DNA of 64,000 nt from an uncultured Veillonella sp. Lineage in GTDB: Bacteria; Bacillota; Negativicutes; Veillonellales; Veillonellaceae. Location of the stretch: contig NZ_URAR01000001.1 of NCBI RefSeq assembly GCF_900545795.1, forward strand, positions 62,001-126,000, in the 5' to 3' direction. The translations under genes were made by a program, and so were the position numbers. The notes below the pieces were generated by a model. That model was not told where the DNA came from, did not search any database, and saw nothing but the letters and a program-made list of their open reading frames with translations. Numbering within the stretch: the first letter of the stretch is position 1; the number at the start of each line of letters is the position of its first letter. Below, in pieces: positions 1 through 8,392 of the stretch.

Positions 1-282
1 AGTGGCTAACATAGGACGTAATTTCATATTATCATCAAAGCCATAGAGGCCATCCATAACGAGACGTTGAATCCCACCCGATAAATTATCACTCGTATCC
101 ATTGGATCCATAGTTGTAATATCTACAGCCACCGCAGCGACTACATCTTTTTGTTGCGATACAGACTTACCTTCTGGAATATCCACAAGGCCCGTAGTGC
201 CTGAGCCACCGCCACAGCCTGCAAGCGCTAGCATAGCCATCATAGCTAAGCCAACTAAGCCTGTTAGCTTCATTTTTTTCAT
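1..282 (-). CDS. Peptide ABC transporter substrate-binding lipoprotein, 5' part only (cut by window start)
   Basis: The visible 94 residues start at an ATG preceded by a GAGGAGG ribosome site. They show a lipoprotein signal (Lys-rich start, hydrophobic stretch, lipobox ending LALAGC with Cys23) and then the start of an SBP_bac_5 domain. The region with IPEGKSVSQ, DITTMDPMDTSD and LSGGIQRL is almost the same as in the binding protein at 6735-8366, so the two are paralogues. The expected role is capture of oligopeptides or dipeptides at the outer face of the inner membrane for a DppBCDF-type transporter. Only the N-terminus is visible, so the ligand cannot be judged. The paralogue lies just downstream of the peptide-uptake operon, which suggests duplication of a transport module (inference). 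Confidence 0.85.
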   Translation of the reverse strand, partial: MKKMKLTGLVGLAMMAMLALAGCGGGSGTTGLVDIPEGKSVSQQKDVVAAVAVDITTMDPMDTSDNLSGGIQRLVMDGLYGFDDNMKLRPMLAT

Positions 283-597
283 AGGTTCCTCCTCTTTCTC
301 AATCATACACTTGCTATTTATTCTATATCGTTATTATACATAAAAAGCAAATGTAACATTCTATTCCTACTATTATAATAGTAATTCTTCCTCATATAAA
401 ATTAACATATATCCATCATAATTACAAGTTTTTTAATGAAATCTAAAAGCCCTTAGGACGTTTCCTAAGGGCTTTTCATTGTGCTTATTTATAAAAACTC
501 ATATCAACTAAAACAGACTACCAGTCTCGGTCAAACTTAGCATTCACAACTTGTACCAGCTATTAATTTAAATCTCATGTCATATAAGACAAGCTCA
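283..597. other. Spacer between the partial binding protein and the M42 peptidase
   Basis: No gene is seen. It holds a possible -10 hexamer TATAAT for the binding-protein gene (333-338, minus strand) with a poor -35, a perfect 16-bp palindrome TACTATTATAATAGTA at 368-383, and the strong intrinsic terminator at 445-476. Confidence 0.6.
445..476 (-). terminator. Intrinsic terminator of the peptide-uptake operon
   Basis: A perfect 14-bp stem (445-458 with 463-476) and a 4-nt loop, with A and T runs at the two ends. It lies about 120 nt after the stop of the M42 peptidase gene, the last gene of the minus-strand operon. The A/T symmetry would let it work in both directions. Confidence 0.85.
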
Positions 598-1689
598 CTA
601 GTCTAGTACATCTTGTCGTAAGATATGACGCACCGTCTTCTCATCTAAAGCACCAATAACAGCGGCAGCTAAGTCAGATGCTGCTTCTAAATCACTCATA
701 GCACAGTAATTATAATGAGAGTGTACATAGCGCGAAGGAACTCCAATGACAAGGGTAGGCACTGCTTTTTCGGTTAAGCTAATGACACCTGCATTCGTGC
801 TACCACCACGGCGCACAGTTTCTTGAATAGGAATGCTCAATTCCTTAGCCACTGTTTCAGCTAACTCAACGAAGGCTGGATTAGAAATATAACTCTTATC
901 AAAGAGACGAATCTGCGCCCCTTCCTTCATACGCCCTTGTGCTTGCGTAGCCGCTACAAAGAAATCATCCGATGGGGACCCTTCAAACACTATAGCTAAG
1001 TCAGGCTTTACAACTTGGGCCGTTACTTTAGCACCGCGCATGCCCACCTCTTCTTGTGCGGCAAAAGCGCCTACAATCGTCACCTTCGGTGCCTCATCTG
1101 CAGCAAAGACCTTATCCATAGTATCAATAATGCAAGCACAACCTGCTCTATTATCAAAGGCTTTACCAAAGCACACGCCAGTTTTCTCATTATAGTCAAA
1201 TACTACCTCTGGCACTATAGGATCACCAGGAGCAATGCCAAAAACGCGTTCCGTTTCATCACGGTTCGTTGTGCCTACATCAACCTTTAAGTTTTCAATC
1301 GCAATGGCTTGTGAAGCTCGCTCTGCGTCCGTCATAAAGTGTACCGGCTTAGCAGCAATAATACCACGATGCAATTCGCCTTTTCTATTTCTTACTAACA
1401 CCGTATGAGCTGGCAAATTCGTAGGATGAAAACCTCCTAAGGTGACGATTGATAAAGTGCCATCATCATTAACCGCCTGCACCATAAAGCCACATTCATC
1501 TAAATGGGCATCGAGCTGTACTACAAAGGGACAACCTTCATTCTTAGGCTTGCGAATGTATGTATTAAGCATAGCATCGTGAGCAATAGCATACTCTTTT
1601 GTATGTTTAGCTACAGCGCGTACTACATCTTCCTCAAACCCACTTGGGCCAAAGGCATTACTCAAATCACGGATTAGTTCAACCTTCAT
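598..1689 (-). CDS. M42 family metallo-aminopeptidase
   Basis: A 363-residue cytosolic peptidase of the M42 (glutamyl/deblocking aminopeptidase) family, which uses a two-metal centre to remove N-terminal residues from peptides. Family motifs are visible in order: LDAHLDECGF with the first metal His, KAFDNRAGC with the bridging Asp, AAQEEVGMRG with the catalytic Glu pair, VFEGSPSDD, and a C-terminal metal His in SRYVHSHYN. The ATG at 1689 was chosen because GAGGAGG lies 7 nt upstream; an in-frame ATG 12 codons earlier has no such site. It is the last gene of the peptide-uptake operon, so it probably degrades imported peptides (inference). Between it and the M55 gene the whole spacer is a 21-nt tandem array. 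Confidence 0.9.
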   Translation of the reverse strand: MKVELIRDLSNAFGPSGFEEDVVRAVAKHTKEYAIAHDAMLNTYIRKPKNEGCPFVVQLDAHLDECGFMVQAVNDDGTLSIVTLGGFHPTNLPAHTVLVRNRKGELHRGIIAAKPVHFMTDAERASQAIAIENLKVDVGTTNRDETERVFGIAPGDPIVPEVVFDYNEKTGVCFGKAFDNRAGCACIIDTMDKVFAADEAPKVTIVGAFAAQEEVGMRGAKVTAQVVKPDLAIVFEGSPSDDFFVAATQAQGRMKEGAQIRLFDKSYISNPAFVELAETVAKELSIPIQETVRRGGSTNAGVISLTEKAVPTLVIGVPSRYVHSHYNYCAMSDLEAASDLAAAVIGALDEKTVRHILRQDVLD

Positions 1690-1726
1690 AGGACAACCTC
1701 CTCTGAGATTTCTCTCACTCATCATG

Positions 1727-1852
1727 TACTAAAGGGCTTATTTCATCTATTAAAAAACTTAATGCATCTATTAAAGAGCTTATTTCATCTATTAAAGGAC
1801 TAAATTCGTTTATTAAAAATCTTAGTTCGTCTATTAAAGAGCTTAGTTCACC
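1727..1852. repeat. Intergenic tandem array, six 21-nt units
   Basis: Six head-to-tail degenerate units of exactly 21 nt with the core TATTAAAGAGCTTA fill the spacer between the stop of the M55 gene and the ribosome site of the M42 gene. A partial seventh unit (TATCAATAAA) runs into the M55 stop codon. Because 21 is a multiple of 3, one minus-strand frame stays open through the array and reads as seven-residue repeats such as DEISSLI, DALSFLI, DEISPLV, ending at a TGA near 1715. That frame has no start codon with a ribosome site and is not the frame of the M55 gene, so translation is doubtful. Confidence 0.85.
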
Positions 1853-1854
1853 TA

Positions 1855-2655
1855 TCAATAAACCACGAAGCTATGAGCTGTGGCAATATCTAGCCAATGG
1901 GGACTTTCAAGGCGAATAGTAAAGTCTCCTACCTGTTTCATACCCGGGTAAAATGACATTTTGTACGCTCTCTGCCAATCTTTAAAAGTCACTTCATACA
2001 CAAAATTCTTTGGCATTGGTAGTTTCGGAGCATGTCGATAATTTTGAACGGCTAAAGCTATACCCTTTTGTATGCGCTCTTCCACAATGGCTGGTGCTTC
2101 ACAATAAGTAGCACCACCAACACCATGCTTAGTTTCAGCTGTTACTATATGAGGCAAAAATTCTTTAGCCCCTTCACATATGGCGCGATCTCCCGAAATA
2201 AAGATAGGTGATACACCCATACTAAGAGCCGTATAAGAATTGAGCATGCATTCACTCATCACTTCGCCATTTAAGCGAATATATAAACTTTGCCCCGTGG
2301 AGGTATGACTACCACTAAAATTTACATCACCAGCCGCTGCATGATACCCAATATAGGCCACCGCATCAAAGCTTTCATCTAGACCTACCATCATATTATA
2401 GGGATGACCACTCTTACCGCGTATTAATGTTACATAAGAAGGCATCTCCAGTGGATCAATATTATTGGCGCCCCCATGGCCATCTTTCACTACAATTTCA
2501 GCAGCCCCTGCCTCATAGGCCGCCTCACAAGCTAAACGCACTTCACGTGTCATTTGGCGGCGCATATGGTCATAACCAAATTCACCTATATGACCTTCCT
2601 CGCGAAATGCCCAGCCTGCACAGCCCTCTATATCTGCGCTAATAAATAATTTCAT
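1855..2655 (-). CDS. M55 family D-aminopeptidase (DppA-like)
   Basis: The 266-residue protein matches M55 peptidases such as B. subtilis DppA, which removes N-terminal D-residues (D-Ala) from short peptides with two zinc ions. The diagnostic start SADIEGCAG (metal Asp/Glu) is at residues 6-14, KDGHGGANN follows near residue 57, and YIGYHAAAG and GSHTSTG hold later metal and active-site residues. AAGGAG precedes the ATG. It sits directly after the transporter ATPase gene dppF, as expected for a system that imports cell-wall-derived D-Ala peptides and hydrolyses them. The family assignment is firm; the wall-peptide role is an inference from the family and the operon. Confidence 0.9.
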   Translation of the reverse strand: MKLFISADIEGCAGWAFREEGHIGEFGYDHMRRQMTREVRLACEAAYEAGAAEIVVKDGHGGANNIDPLEMPSYVTLIRGKSGHPYNMMVGLDESFDAVAYIGYHAAAGDVNFSGSHTSTGQSLYIRLNGEVMSECMLNSYTALSMGVSPIFISGDRAICEGAKEFLPHIVTAETKHGVGGATYCEAPAIVEERIQKGIALAVQNYRHAPKLPMPKNFVYEVTFKDWQRAYKMSFYPGMKQVGDFTIRLESPHWLDIATAHSFVVY

Positions 2656-2681
2656 ATATATCGCTCCTTACCCACCGAGTA

Positions 2682-3683
2682 TTATGACTCAGCAGCTTGT
2701 GCCTCCAATTTATCATCATATAAATGGCAATATACATAATGGTCAGGACTTGGCTCATAGCGCTGCGGTGCTACTGTTTCACAAATAGGCATGCGCTTTG
2801 GACAACGCGTATGGAATTTACAACCTGATGGTGGATTCGTAGCAGATGGAATGCTTCCCTCTAAAATAATACGCTTCCGCTTTACTGTCGGATCGGCAAT
2901 TGGCACCGCCGACAATAATGCCTTTGTATACGGATGAAGAGGATTTTTATAAATCTTATTCTTATCCCCCGCTTCCACGAAATTACCTAAGTACATAACC
3001 CCAATACGGTCGCTAATATGCTCTACTACGCTGAGGTCATGAGCTATGAAGATATAAGTTAAATTTAAATCTTTTTTAAGTTCATTTAACAAATTCAACA
3101 CCTGGGCCTGAATAGACACATCTAGAGCCGATACGGGCTCATCAGCAATGATAAGCTTAGGCTCTACTGCCAAAGCTCTAGCAATGCCAATACGCTGACG
3201 CTGACCACCGGAAAATTCATGAGGATAACGATTCGCATGATATGCATCAAGACCTACTCGACGCAACAAGTTGACAACGCGCTCCTCTAATTCCTTGTCA
3301 TTTTTAGCTAAATTATGAATGCGAATAGGCTCTGCTATAATATCAAAAATGCTCATACGAGGATTTAATGAAGCATACGGATCCTGGAAAATCATCTGAA
3401 TCGTCTTGCGAATAGGGCGCATTTGCTTGCGGTCAAACTTAGATATATCTTGCCCATCTAATACAACGCGGCCTTCTGTAATAGGGTCTAAGCGACATAA
3501 ACCACGCCCCAAGGTCGACTTACCACAGCCAGACTCGCCTACAATACCAAAAACTTCGTTCTCTCGAATATCAAAGGTGACGCCATCCACAGCTTTCACA
3601 ACGCCCCCTTTACCAAAGAAGGTTTCACTAGCCAAAGGATAGTATATTTTTAAATCTTCCACTTCTAAAATATTCTTTGCCAT
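2682..3683 (-). CDS. dppF: Dipeptide/oligopeptide ABC transporter ATPase DppF-like
   Basis: A 333-residue ATP-binding subunit that energises peptide import. It has Walker A GESGCGKST near residue 50, the signature LSGGQ-type motif FSGGQRQRIG, Walker B LIIADEPVSALD and the H-loop IAHDLSVVEHI. The C-terminal extension contains the oligopeptide_HPY region with clustered cysteines (PPSGCKFHTRCPKRMPIC), typical of DppD/DppF. The start codon of the gene lies at the stop codon of dppD, which indicates translational coupling. The partner ATPase is DppD; both serve the DppB/DppC channel encoded upstream. Confidence 0.93.
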   Translation of the reverse strand: MAKNILEVEDLKIYYPLASETFFGKGGVVKAVDGVTFDIRENEVFGIVGESGCGKSTLGRGLCRLDPITEGRVVLDGQDISKFDRKQMRPIRKTIQMIFQDPYASLNPRMSIFDIIAEPIRIHNLAKNDKELEERVVNLLRRVGLDAYHANRYPHEFSGGQRQRIGIARALAVEPKLIIADEPVSALDVSIQAQVLNLLNELKKDLNLTYIFIAHDLSVVEHISDRIGVMYLGNFVEAGDKNKIYKNPLHPYTKALLSAVPIADPTVKRKRIILEGSIPSATNPPSGCKFHTRCPKRMPICETVAPQRYEPSPDHYVYCHLYDDKLEAQAAES

Positions 3684-4687
3684 TATGCTTCACCTCCTTT
3701 AACTTCATTGTCTGGGGCATTTAACCAGCAACGGCTAAAATGTCCTTTGCCCACTTCATAAAAGCCCGGTTCTTCTTGCAAGCAGCGCTCAAAGGCATGT
3801 GGACAACGAGGAGCAAATTTACAACCTGCTGGCATACGTCGTGGATTTGGCACATTGCCAGGAATAACAGTTAATTCCTCTACCTTTTCGCCTAATTTAG
3901 GAATGGATGCCAATAAACCTTGTGTATAAGGATGGGCCGTATGACCAAACAAGGAATACACATCTGCCGTTTCTACTACGCGACCACAGTACATAACGGC
4001 TACTTGGTCACAAATCTCTGCCACCACACCTAGGTCATGGGTAATAAATAAAATGGACGTGCCAATTTTTTCTTTTAAGCGATTCATCAAGTCTAAAATC
4101 TGTGCCTGAATTGTCACATCCAGTGCCGTCGTAGGCTCATCGGCAATGAGCACTTCTGGTTCACAAATAAGCGCCATAGCAATCATAACGCGTTGCCGTT
4201 GACCACCGGATAATTGGAAGGGATATTCCTTCATCATCTTATCAACTCGTGGCACACCGGTCATTTCTAAAATATTGCGGGCTCTATCATAGGCTTCTTG
4301 CTTCGATAAACTTTCATGATTTTTAATGCATTCTATCAGCTGGTCTCCAATAGTCATAACAGGGTTTAAGCTCGTCATAGGCTCTTGGAAAATCATGGAA
4401 ATGCGCCCACCGCGTAAATCGCGTTTCTTAGACTCGGGAATGTTAAGGATGTCATCACCATCGAGCAGAATTTCACCTTCTACAACCTTCCCTTTTGTAC
4501 CCATGAGCAAATTCATAACAGACAAGGCTGTTACACTCTTACCACTCCCGGACTCACCTACAATACCTAACGTAGAGCCTTCCTCTAGCACTAAGGACAC
4601 ATCATCTACAGCTTTTACTACTACATCATCAGTAATAAAATGAGTATGCAGATGCTTTACTTCTAAAATTTTCTTCTTTTCTGCCAT
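3683..4687 (-). CDS. dppD: Dipeptide/oligopeptide ABC transporter ATPase DppD-like
   Basis: A 334-residue ATPase forming a heterodimer with DppF under the DppBC channel. It shows Walker A GESGSGKSV, signature LSGGQRQRVM, Walker B LIADEPTTALD and switch His in ITHDLGVVAEI. The C-terminal peptide-transporter domain has the PAGCKFAPRCPHAFERC cysteine cluster, often linked to an Fe-S cluster or structural role in this family. It is spaced 12 nt after dppC and touches dppF. No unusual features. Confidence 0.93.
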   Translation of the reverse strand: MAEKKKILEVKHLHTHFITDDVVVKAVDDVSLVLEEGSTLGIVGESGSGKSVTALSVMNLLMGTKGKVVEGEILLDGDDILNIPESKKRDLRGGRISMIFQEPMTSLNPVMTIGDQLIECIKNHESLSKQEAYDRARNILEMTGVPRVDKMMKEYPFQLSGGQRQRVMIAMALICEPEVLIADEPTTALDVTIQAQILDLMNRLKEKIGTSILFITHDLGVVAEICDQVAVMYCGRVVETADVYSLFGHTAHPYTQGLLASIPKLGEKVEELTVIPGNVPNPRRMPAGCKFAPRCPHAFERCLQEEPGFYEVGKGHFSRCWLNAPDNEVKGGEA

Positions 4688-4699
4688 CTTGCATACCTC

Positions 4700-5608
4700 C
4701 TATTCTGTCAATTTAGGATCTAGTGCATCGCGAAGACCATCACCTAAAGTATTGAAACTTAACACGGTAAAGAAAATCGCAAGCCCAGGGAAAATTGTTG
4801 TGTAAATATTTGTGGCAATATATTGGCGTCCATTCGATAATAATAGCCCCCACTCTGGAGTTGGCGGCTGTGCCCCCATCCCCAAGAAACTAAGGCTTGA
4901 TGCAGTTAAAATCGATGTACCAATAGACATAGTATACTGCACAATAATATCAGGAATCGCGCCTGGCAAAATATGTTTAAATAAAATTCGCGCATCTGAA
5001 GCACCTAGATTGATGGCTGCTTTTACGAACACAGACTCTTTAATAGCCATCGTGCGACTGCGCACAATACGGGCAAACGTGGGTGTTGAGAAAACGGCTA
5101 CAGCAATAACAACATTGTATAGACCACTCCCTAAAATCGCTACAATGGCAATAGCCAAGATAATGCCAGGGAAGGCAAATAAAGTATCGCAAATGCGCAT
5201 TACCACCGCATCAATCCAACCGCGATAGTAACCACTAAGCAAGCCTAATACAGTGCCAGTCACAGCACCAATGGTTACTGCCGATAAGCCTACAGCCAAA
5301 GAAATAGGTGTACCTAAAATAATACGGGAGAATAAATCGCGCCCAAATTCATCGGTACCAAACCAATGTGTACTACTCGGCCCTTGTAAAATAGCGGAAT
5401 AATCATATTGATTTACATCAAAAGGAACTATCAGCGGTCCAATGAATGCGAGCACAACTAAAAACAAAATAAAGCCAAGCGCAATTACAGAGTTACGCTG
5501 TTTTAAAAAGCGCTGTGTCATCACCTTCATAGGTGTTTTTATTTCTTCATGCATATCCATAGCTGCACCAGGAGCCCCTGGCTGAATGGTTTGTAATTTT
5601 TCACTCAT
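4700..5608 (-). CDS. dppC: Dipeptide/oligopeptide ABC transporter permease DppC-like
   Basis: A 302-residue inner-membrane permease. The N-terminal region has one membrane segment (about residues 40-62) followed by the periplasmic GTDEFGRDLFSR motif typical of DppC/OppC. Five further membrane segments follow, with the EAA coupling loop (AAINLGASDARILFKHILP) near residue 205 that docks onto the ATPases. The cytoplasmic N-terminus is a little long (about 35 residues before the first membrane helix) and rich in Gly/Pro/Ala. It is 10 nt after dppB in the same operon. Confidence 0.92.
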   Translation of the reverse strand: MSEKLQTIQPGAPGAAMDMHEEIKTPMKVMTQRFLKQRNSVIALGFILFLVVLAFIGPLIVPFDVNQYDYSAILQGPSSTHWFGTDEFGRDLFSRIILGTPISLAVGLSAVTIGAVTGTVLGLLSGYYRGWIDAVVMRICDTLFAFPGIILAIAIVAILGSGLYNVVIAVAVFSTPTFARIVRSRTMAIKESVFVKAAINLGASDARILFKHILPGAIPDIIVQYTMSIGTSILTASSLSFLGMGAQPPTPEWGLLLSNGRQYIATNIYTTIFPGLAIFFTVLSFNTLGDGLRDALDPKLTE

Positions 5609-5618
5609 ACGGAACCTC

Positions 5619-6539
5619 CTAGGACAATTTAATTTCAGGATTTAAAGTCGCATACAGCATATCAACTAAGGTATTAATAATGATAAACTGTGCTGAGAAA
5701 ATTAAAATCAAGGACTGAATAGCCGGATAATCGCGGTAGTTTACTGATTGAATCAATAAAGAACCTAATCCAGGAAAGGCAAATACAGCTTCTACAATAA
5801 CGGCACCACCCAATAAGAAACCAAATTGAAGCCCCACAACAGTTACTACAGACAACATAGAGTTTCTAAACGCATGCTTCCAAACTACTACATTTTCAGA
5901 TAAGCCCTTCGCCCTCGCTGTGCGAATATAATCTTCCTTCAAGGTTTCCACTATAGAGGAACGAGTAAAGCGCGCAATAATAGCAGCAATACTTGTACCT
6001 AATGTAATGGCCGGCAAAATATAACTTTGAAAGCCTGCTGCGCCCGTCGTAGGTAACCAGTGTAATTTAACACTAAACACCATAATTAAAAGGAAGCCCA
6101 TCCAGAATGAAGGCATGGAAATCCCTGATACGGCTGTAGCCATGCCGGTATAATCTTGCCATTTACCGCGATTGCGACCAGACCATACACCTAACACGAC
6201 ACCAGCCACTGTGCCCCAACCAAGACTTAGGAAGGTTAATTTTAATGTATTGCCATAGCGATAGCCTACTTCCTCTGCTACTGGTCGTTTAGTACGTAAA
6301 GAAGTTCCCAAATCGCCTTGTACCACGCCAGTAATGTATTTTAAATATTGTGTGGTCACTGGTTCGTCAAGACCTAATTGAGCCCTCACGGCTAGCACAT
6401 CAGCTTCCGTAGCCTGTTCACCAGCTACTAATCGGGCAGGATCACCTGGTATTAAGCGCACAAAGAAAAATACGCAGGTCGTTACTAAAAATAAGGTCAA
6501 TATCATGCCCAGCAAACGGCGTGACGTATATTTAAGCAT
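5619..6539 (-). CDS. dppB: Dipeptide/oligopeptide ABC transporter permease DppB-like
   Basis: A 306-residue permease with the typical N-terminal membrane helix (LGMILTLFLVTTCVFFFVRLIPGDP split by the RLIPGDPAR motif), five more helices and the EAA loop around TARAKGLSENVVVWKHAFRN. It pairs with DppC to form the channel. The ATG at 6539 follows an AAAGGAGAAGG-type ribosome site. It is separated from the binding-protein gene by 195 nt that hold a hairpin (6572-6611), which would lower permease mRNA relative to binding-protein mRNA, as is common in such operons (inference). Confidence 0.92.
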   Translation of the reverse strand: MLKYTSRRLLGMILTLFLVTTCVFFFVRLIPGDPARLVAGEQATEADVLAVRAQLGLDEPVTTQYLKYITGVVQGDLGTSLRTKRPVAEEVGYRYGNTLKLTFLSLGWGTVAGVVLGVWSGRNRGKWQDYTGMATAVSGISMPSFWMGFLLIMVFSVKLHWLPTTGAAGFQSYILPAITLGTSIAAIIARFTRSSIVETLKEDYIRTARAKGLSENVVVWKHAFRNSMLSVVTVVGLQFGFLLGGAVIVEAVFAFPGLGSLLIQSVNYRDYPAIQSLILIFSAQFIIINTLVDMLYATLNPEIKLS

Positions 6540-6571
6540 AAGGACCTTCTCCTTTCAAACAATGAGTATCT

Positions 6572-6611
6572 AAAAATGAGTAGACCACCAGATGCACTGG
6601 TGGCCAGACTC
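6572..6611 (-). terminator. Intercistronic attenuator between binding protein and dppB
   Basis: On the minus strand a hairpin with a 7-bp core (CCACCAG/CTGGTGG, 6585-6591 with 6597-6603), an outer GAGT/ACTC pairing and a following TTTTT. The position directly after the abundant binding-protein gene suggests partial termination. Confidence 0.6.
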
Positions 6612-6734
6612 TATTTATATTTTATCAAACATACTGCGGCTATTCCAGCCTAAAAACGCAAATTTCCACTATTGATGAACAATGTATGAAATCTTTGCTC
6701 TATTTGTAAAACTATCCCCAATTGCTTTACTTCC

Positions 6735-8366
6735 TTACTCAGCCATGCGCGCTTTAGACAAGTTAATACCATTGTCTGGGAATAAGCGTACATTCACAAT
6801 CTTATTGGAGGTTGCCCAAGTAGCTGGTTCATTAGATACAGCTAACATTGGAATATCTTTCCAGAATAAATCCTGCGCTTTCGCATAGGCTTGCTTACGC
6901 GCTTCATTATCAGATGTAGTTAAAGCTGCTTGGATGTAAGAATCCATTTCTGGATTTTGATAGTAAGACAAGTTGTAATTAAGCGGTGGGATGGACTCGG
7001 ACGCTAACATTGGGCGAATACCCCAGTCTGCATCACCAGTAGATGGGGACCAACCTGCAATATAAAGGTCATATTCCGCATCTTTACCTTCACCTCTAAA
7101 GCCTTGTACCTTTTGGTTAACAATAGCACTTTCCATGGAAATAATTTCCACATTAATACCTACTTCAGCTAATTGTTGTTTGTAGAATTCAGCTTGCTTT
7201 AAGCTTGAAGTTGTATTGAAAATCAATAATTTTAACGTTAAGCCATTTTCATAGCCCGCTTCTTTAAGAAGTGCTTTAGCCTTGTTCACGTCATAAGGAA
7301 CTGGGTCATTACCTTTATAGAACTGTACATTAGGACCAATAACGGAAGTAGCTACTGTACCTAATCCATTGCGAACTACATTGAGGAAGGCTTGTTTATC
7401 AATACCATGAGCAATAGCTTGGCGCACGCGAATATCGCTAAGCGCTGGTTTTTGTGTATTCATGAACAAGTAGCGAACTACGATACTTTCAATTTGTTCT
7501 GCTTTAACATTAGGGTCTTCTTTTAGCGCTGAAAAACCTTCAGTTGGTACATCAAAGACCATTTGCGCATCGCCAGATTGAAGCATTGCTACACGGCTCG
7601 CACTTTCAATAACTGGTTTAAAGCTAATGGACTTAAAGCCCGCGTCAGAAGCTACGATAGGTTCACCACCAGAAACATCTTTGTTATAGCCCCACCATTC
7701 TTTATTAAGTTCTAATTTTACATGATCACCAGGTACCCATTCAACGAATTTATACTGACCAGTACCAACTGGTTGTTTCGCTGTTACATCAACGCCTTGT
7801 GCCAATTGTTTAGGGCTCATCATAACCATTGCTGGATGTGCCATGTTATTTACGAAGGCACCAAATGGTTTATTAAGAGTGAATTTAATTGTATAATCAT
7901 CAATTTTTTCAACTTTTTGAATAACATCAGAGATAAAGTTAGTGCGTTTTAAGCCTAAACTCTTATCGGTCCATTTATTCACATTCGCAATCGCTGCATC
8001 GGCATTCCACTCTGTACCATCAGTGAATTTTACCCCTTTACGCAAAGTAAATGTATATTCTGTAGCTTCTGGGTTCGCTGTATAACCAGTTGCTAACATA
8101 GGCTTTAATTTCATATCATCATCAAAGCTGTATAGTCCGTCCATAATCAATCGTTGAATACCGCCCGATAAAGTATCGCTCGTATCCATTGGATCCATTG
8201 TAGTAATATCTACCGGAATGGCTGCTACCACATCTTTAGACTGTGATACAGATTTGCCCTCTGGAATCGTAACGGCTCCAGAATTGGAGTCCGAGCCGCA
8301 GCCAGCCAAGAAAATTGATGCTGCGAGGACTAGGCCACACAAGCTTTTCCACTTAGATTTCTTCAT
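6735..8366 (-). CDS. Peptide-binding lipoprotein of the DppBCDF transporter
   Basis: A 543-residue SBP_bac_5 family protein that captures peptides outside the inner membrane and delivers them to DppBC. It has a lipoprotein signal with lipobox FLAGC (Cys23), followed by a short Ser/Gly linker and the family's VDITTMDPMDTSD and YTFTLRKGVKFTDGTEW motifs. Full length for the family (about 520-550). AAAGGAG lies before the ATG. It is the second gene of the operon and is followed by an attenuator hairpin. It is closely related to the partial protein at 1-282. Whether it binds dipeptides, longer peptides or D-Ala peptides cannot be read from the sequence. Confidence 0.92.
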   Translation of the reverse strand: MKKSKWKSLCGLVLAASIFLAGCGSDSNSGAVTIPEGKSVSQSKDVVAAIPVDITTMDPMDTSDTLSGGIQRLIMDGLYSFDDDMKLKPMLATGYTANPEATEYTFTLRKGVKFTDGTEWNADAAIANVNKWTDKSLGLKRTNFISDVIQKVEKIDDYTIKFTLNKPFGAFVNNMAHPAMVMMSPKQLAQGVDVTAKQPVGTGQYKFVEWVPGDHVKLELNKEWWGYNKDVSGGEPIVASDAGFKSISFKPVIESASRVAMLQSGDAQMVFDVPTEGFSALKEDPNVKAEQIESIVVRYLFMNTQKPALSDIRVRQAIAHGIDKQAFLNVVRNGLGTVATSVIGPNVQFYKGNDPVPYDVNKAKALLKEAGYENGLTLKLLIFNTTSSLKQAEFYKQQLAEVGINVEIISMESAIVNQKVQGFRGEGKDAEYDLYIAGWSPSTGDADWGIRPMLASESIPPLNYNLSYYQNPEMDSYIQAALTTSDNEARKQAYAKAQDLFWKDIPMLAVSNEPATWATSNKIVNVRLFPDNGINLSKARMAE

Positions 8367-8392
8367 AACATTCCATCTCCTTTACCCACAAC

